A stretch of 64,000 bases of DNA from contig CAIVGL010000022.1 in the NCBI GenBank assembly GCA_903905505.1, positions 83,322 to 147,321 of the forward strand. Reading direction: 5' to 3'. A program made the position numbers and the translations under genes. This DNA is from an uncultured Bacteroidia bacterium. Lineage in GTDB: Bacteria; Bacteroidota; Bacteroidia; Bacteroidales; Prolixibacteraceae. The notes under the pieces were generated by a model, which made no database searches, had not been told where the DNA came from, and saw nothing but the letters and a program-made list of their open reading frames with translations. Below, piece by piece: positions 61,737-64,000 of the stretch. How positions within the stretch are numbered: position 1 is the first letter of the stretch; each line of letters begins with the position of its first letter.

Positions 61737-61776
61737 CTAATTTACATAATATACTTTCCTGAAAGCTTAATTTATC

Positions 61777-64000
61777 ATGAGATTAATTATTCGAGTCGTT
61801 GCGCTATTCACTATTTTTTGTTTCCTAATTTGTGCTAAATCGACTTTTGCACAAGCATTATTGCCCTATAAAAATTCAAAGCTTCCGATCGAAAAGAGGG
61901 TTGAAGATTTGCTTTCTCGAATGACTTTGAAAGAGAAGTTTTGGCAGATGTTCTTAATCCCTGGCGATTTATCGGATGGAAAAGAGCGCTACAAAGATGG
62001 AATATTTGGCTTTCAGGTAGCTGCTCATGCGCAGTCGGAAAATGCTGCTGGTCAGATGCTAAGTTATGATGCTGGCGCTAATGCTGCTGAGACCGCTAAG
62101 TTGATCAACCATATTCAGGAGTTCTTGGTTAAGGAGACGCGTCTCGGTATTCCAATGATTCCTGTTGATGAGGCATTGCATGGATTAGTTCGCGAAGGTG
62201 CTACGGCCTTTCCGCAATCGATTGCTTTAGCCGCAACTTTCGATACTTTATTGATGACCCAAATTGGAGAAGCTGTTGCAAAGGAGGTTAAGACACGAGG
62301 TTTACGAGATATTTTATCACCGGTAATTAATCTAGCCACTGATGTAAGGTGGGGTCGTACAGAAGAGACCTATGGCGAAGATCCCTATTTAAGTTCAGCC
62401 ATTGGAGTGGCTTATATGCGTCAGTTTGAAAAGAATGGGGTGATCACCACACCGAAACATTTTGTTGCGAATGTTGGTGATGGAGGTCGCGATAGCTATC
62501 CAATTCATTCCAGTGAGATGGCGCTTGAAGAGGGTGTTTTGGCCCCATTTAAAGCGGCATTTTTAAATGCAGGTTCACGATCGGTCATGACCTCCTACAA
62601 CTCCTTAAATGGTGCTCCTTGTACCTCTAATAATTGGTTGCTTAACAAAAAGCTCAAAGGCGAATGGGGCTTCAAAGGTTTTGTGATCTCAGATGCTGGA
62701 GCAACAGGTGGAGCGAATGTGCTTCATTTTACTTCTGCTGATTATGCCGAAGCGGCAAAGAATGCTGTTGAGGGTGGATTAGATGTATTCTTTCAAGGTT
62801 CGTTTGATCATTATCCATTATTTTGGAAACCTTTTGAAGAGGGTCGGATCTCACAAAAGGCCATCGACAATGCTGTTCGACGAGTTTTACGAGCTAAATT
62901 TGAACTTGGCCTATTTGAAAACCCATATGTCGATCCTGCTCAAGCAACCATTTGGAATAACCATCCCACTCATCGTGCCTTAGCTCTTAAGGCAGCGGAA
63001 GAGTCTCTGGTCTTGCTGAAAAACGAAAAAAGTATTTTGCCAATCAAAGGCGATATTAAATCAATTGCTGTGCTAGGTGCTGATGCTGTTGATGCACGAC
63101 TTGGTGGATATAGTGGTCCAGGGGTGAATAACGTTTCTATCCTAGATGGGTTAAAGAAGATTACTGATGGTTCTGTGAAAATTGCATATGAACCGGGGAG
63201 TGTTCGTAAGATGGATTCATTTTCCGTTGTCCCTGCCGAATGTTTCTATAACACAGCTGATGGAACGCAGACAAAAGGTCTGAAGGGGGAGTATTTTAGT
63301 AATCCCTATTTTGAGGGGCAGCCGGTTCTCTCACGCACAGATGCAGCAATAGCCTTTGGATGGACTTTATTCTCTCCAAATCCAAAGATTCCCTACGACT
63401 GGTTTTCTATTCGTTGGAATGGAAAATTTAAAGCTCCGTTTACGGGAAGTGTCAATATTGGATTAAGGGGGAACGATGGGTATCGACTTTATTTTGATAA
63501 CCAATTGGTGATTGATAATTGGACGAAAAAGTCTTTCGGAACGCACACGGTGAGTTATTCTTTTGTGAAAGATAAAGAGATCGATATTCGTCTTGAATAT
63601 CACGAGACCGCAGGTAATGCAAGGCTTCGATTAGTCTGGGATGCATTTAATAAGGAGTCTGTTTTAAAGGAAAATATCGCTAAAGCAGTTGAACTAGCTC
63701 GTCAGTCAGATATGGCTATAGTCGTAGCGGGTATCAACGAAGGTGAATTTTCAGATCGGGCAATGCTTTCATTACCAGGGAATCAAGAGGAGCTAATCAA
63801 GGAAGTGGCTAAGACTGGAAAACCGGTTGTTGTTCTTTTAGTTGGTGGAAGCGCGATTACTATGTCTAATTGGATGGATCAAGTAGATGGTATTGTATCG
63901 GTTTGGTATCCGGGTGAAGAGGGTGGAAATGCCGTCGCTAAGGTTTTGATGGGGACCTGTTCTCCATCGGGTCGTACCCCAATAACTTATCCAATCAGTG
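61777..64000 (+). CDS. Glycoside hydrolase family 3 (beta-glucosidase-like) with internal PA14-like insert; truncated by window end
   Basis: Manual translation MRLIIRVVALFTIFCFLICAKSTFAQALLPYKNSKLPIEKRVEDLLSRMTLKEKFWQM; GFKGFVISDAGATGG; KGLKGEYFSNPYFEGQPVL PA14-like; open to the window edge. Confidence 0.93.
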   Translation, partial: MRLIIRVVALFTIFCFLICAKSTFAQALLPYKNSKLPIEKRVEDLLSRMTLKEKFWQMFLIPGDLSDGKERYKDGIFGFQVAAHAQSENAAGQMLSYDAGANAAETAKLINHIQEFLVKETRLGIPMIPVDEALHGLVREGATAFPQSIALAATFDTLLMTQIGEAVAKEVKTRGLRDILSPVINLATDVRWGRTEETYGEDPYLSSAIGVAYMRQFEKNGVITTPKHFVANVGDGGRDSYPIHSSEMALEEGVLAPFKAAFLNAGSRSVMTSYNSLNGAPCTSNNWLLNKKLKGEWGFKGFVISDAGATGGANVLHFTSADYAEAAKNAVEGGLDVFFQGSFDHYPLFWKPFEEGRISQKAIDNAVRRVLRAKFELGLFENPYVDPAQATIWNNHPTHRALALKAAEESLVLLKNEKSILPIKGDIKSIAVLGADAVDARLGGYSGPGVNNVSILDGLKKITDGSVKIAYEPGSVRKMDSFSVVPAECFYNTADGTQTKGLKGEYFSNPYFEGQPVLSRTDAAIAFGWTLFSPNPKIPYDWFSIRWNGKFKAPFTGSVNIGLRGNDGYRLYFDNQLVIDNWTKKSFGTHTVSYSFVKDKEIDIRLEYHETAGNARLRLVWDAFNKESVLKENIAKAVELARQSDMAIVVAGINEGEFSDRAMLSLPGNQEELIKEVAKTGKPVVVLLVGGSAITMSNWMDQVDGIVSVWYPGEEGGNAVAKVLMGTCSPSGRTPITYPIS

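Overview
This is a chromosomal window from a Bacteroidota organism, probably Bacteroidales/Marinilabiliales-like (inferred from gene content, the NUDIX-type AraR-like regulator, DUF4294/DUF2723 proteins and TAnnTTTG-type -7 boxes). It opens with the distal part of the ribosomal spc/alpha operon (rpmD-rplO-secY-infA-rpmJ-rpsM-rpsK-rpsD-rpoA-rplQ). It continues through housekeeping genes (citrate synthase, pheA, fucI, arcA, asd, prmC, ribD, rsmG, cmk, ispH, pfkA, hflX). There are thiol/peroxide-stress genes, a c-type cytochrome pair, a fused EtfBA with ETF-QO, an L-arabinose locus, and a carbohydrate-active cluster that runs off the right edge in a GH3 gene. No CRISPR array, prophage, transposase or SusC/SusD pair was seen. 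The most unusual structure is a tandem array at about 46.2-46.8 kb. It holds tRNA-Ala-derived units, each followed by its own terminator hairpin, in which the anticodon arm (and in one remnant also the D-arm) is replaced by a TCCCGAT-N4-ATCGGGA palindrome. Other leads are two pairs of matching palindromic candidate operators (MarR/OsmC/Trx and NUDIX/araA), a 19-bp-arm perfect inverted repeat upstream of an ECF sigma factor, and a G9 tract at the start codon of a histidine kinase. Product names come from reading motifs in the translations; no database search was run.
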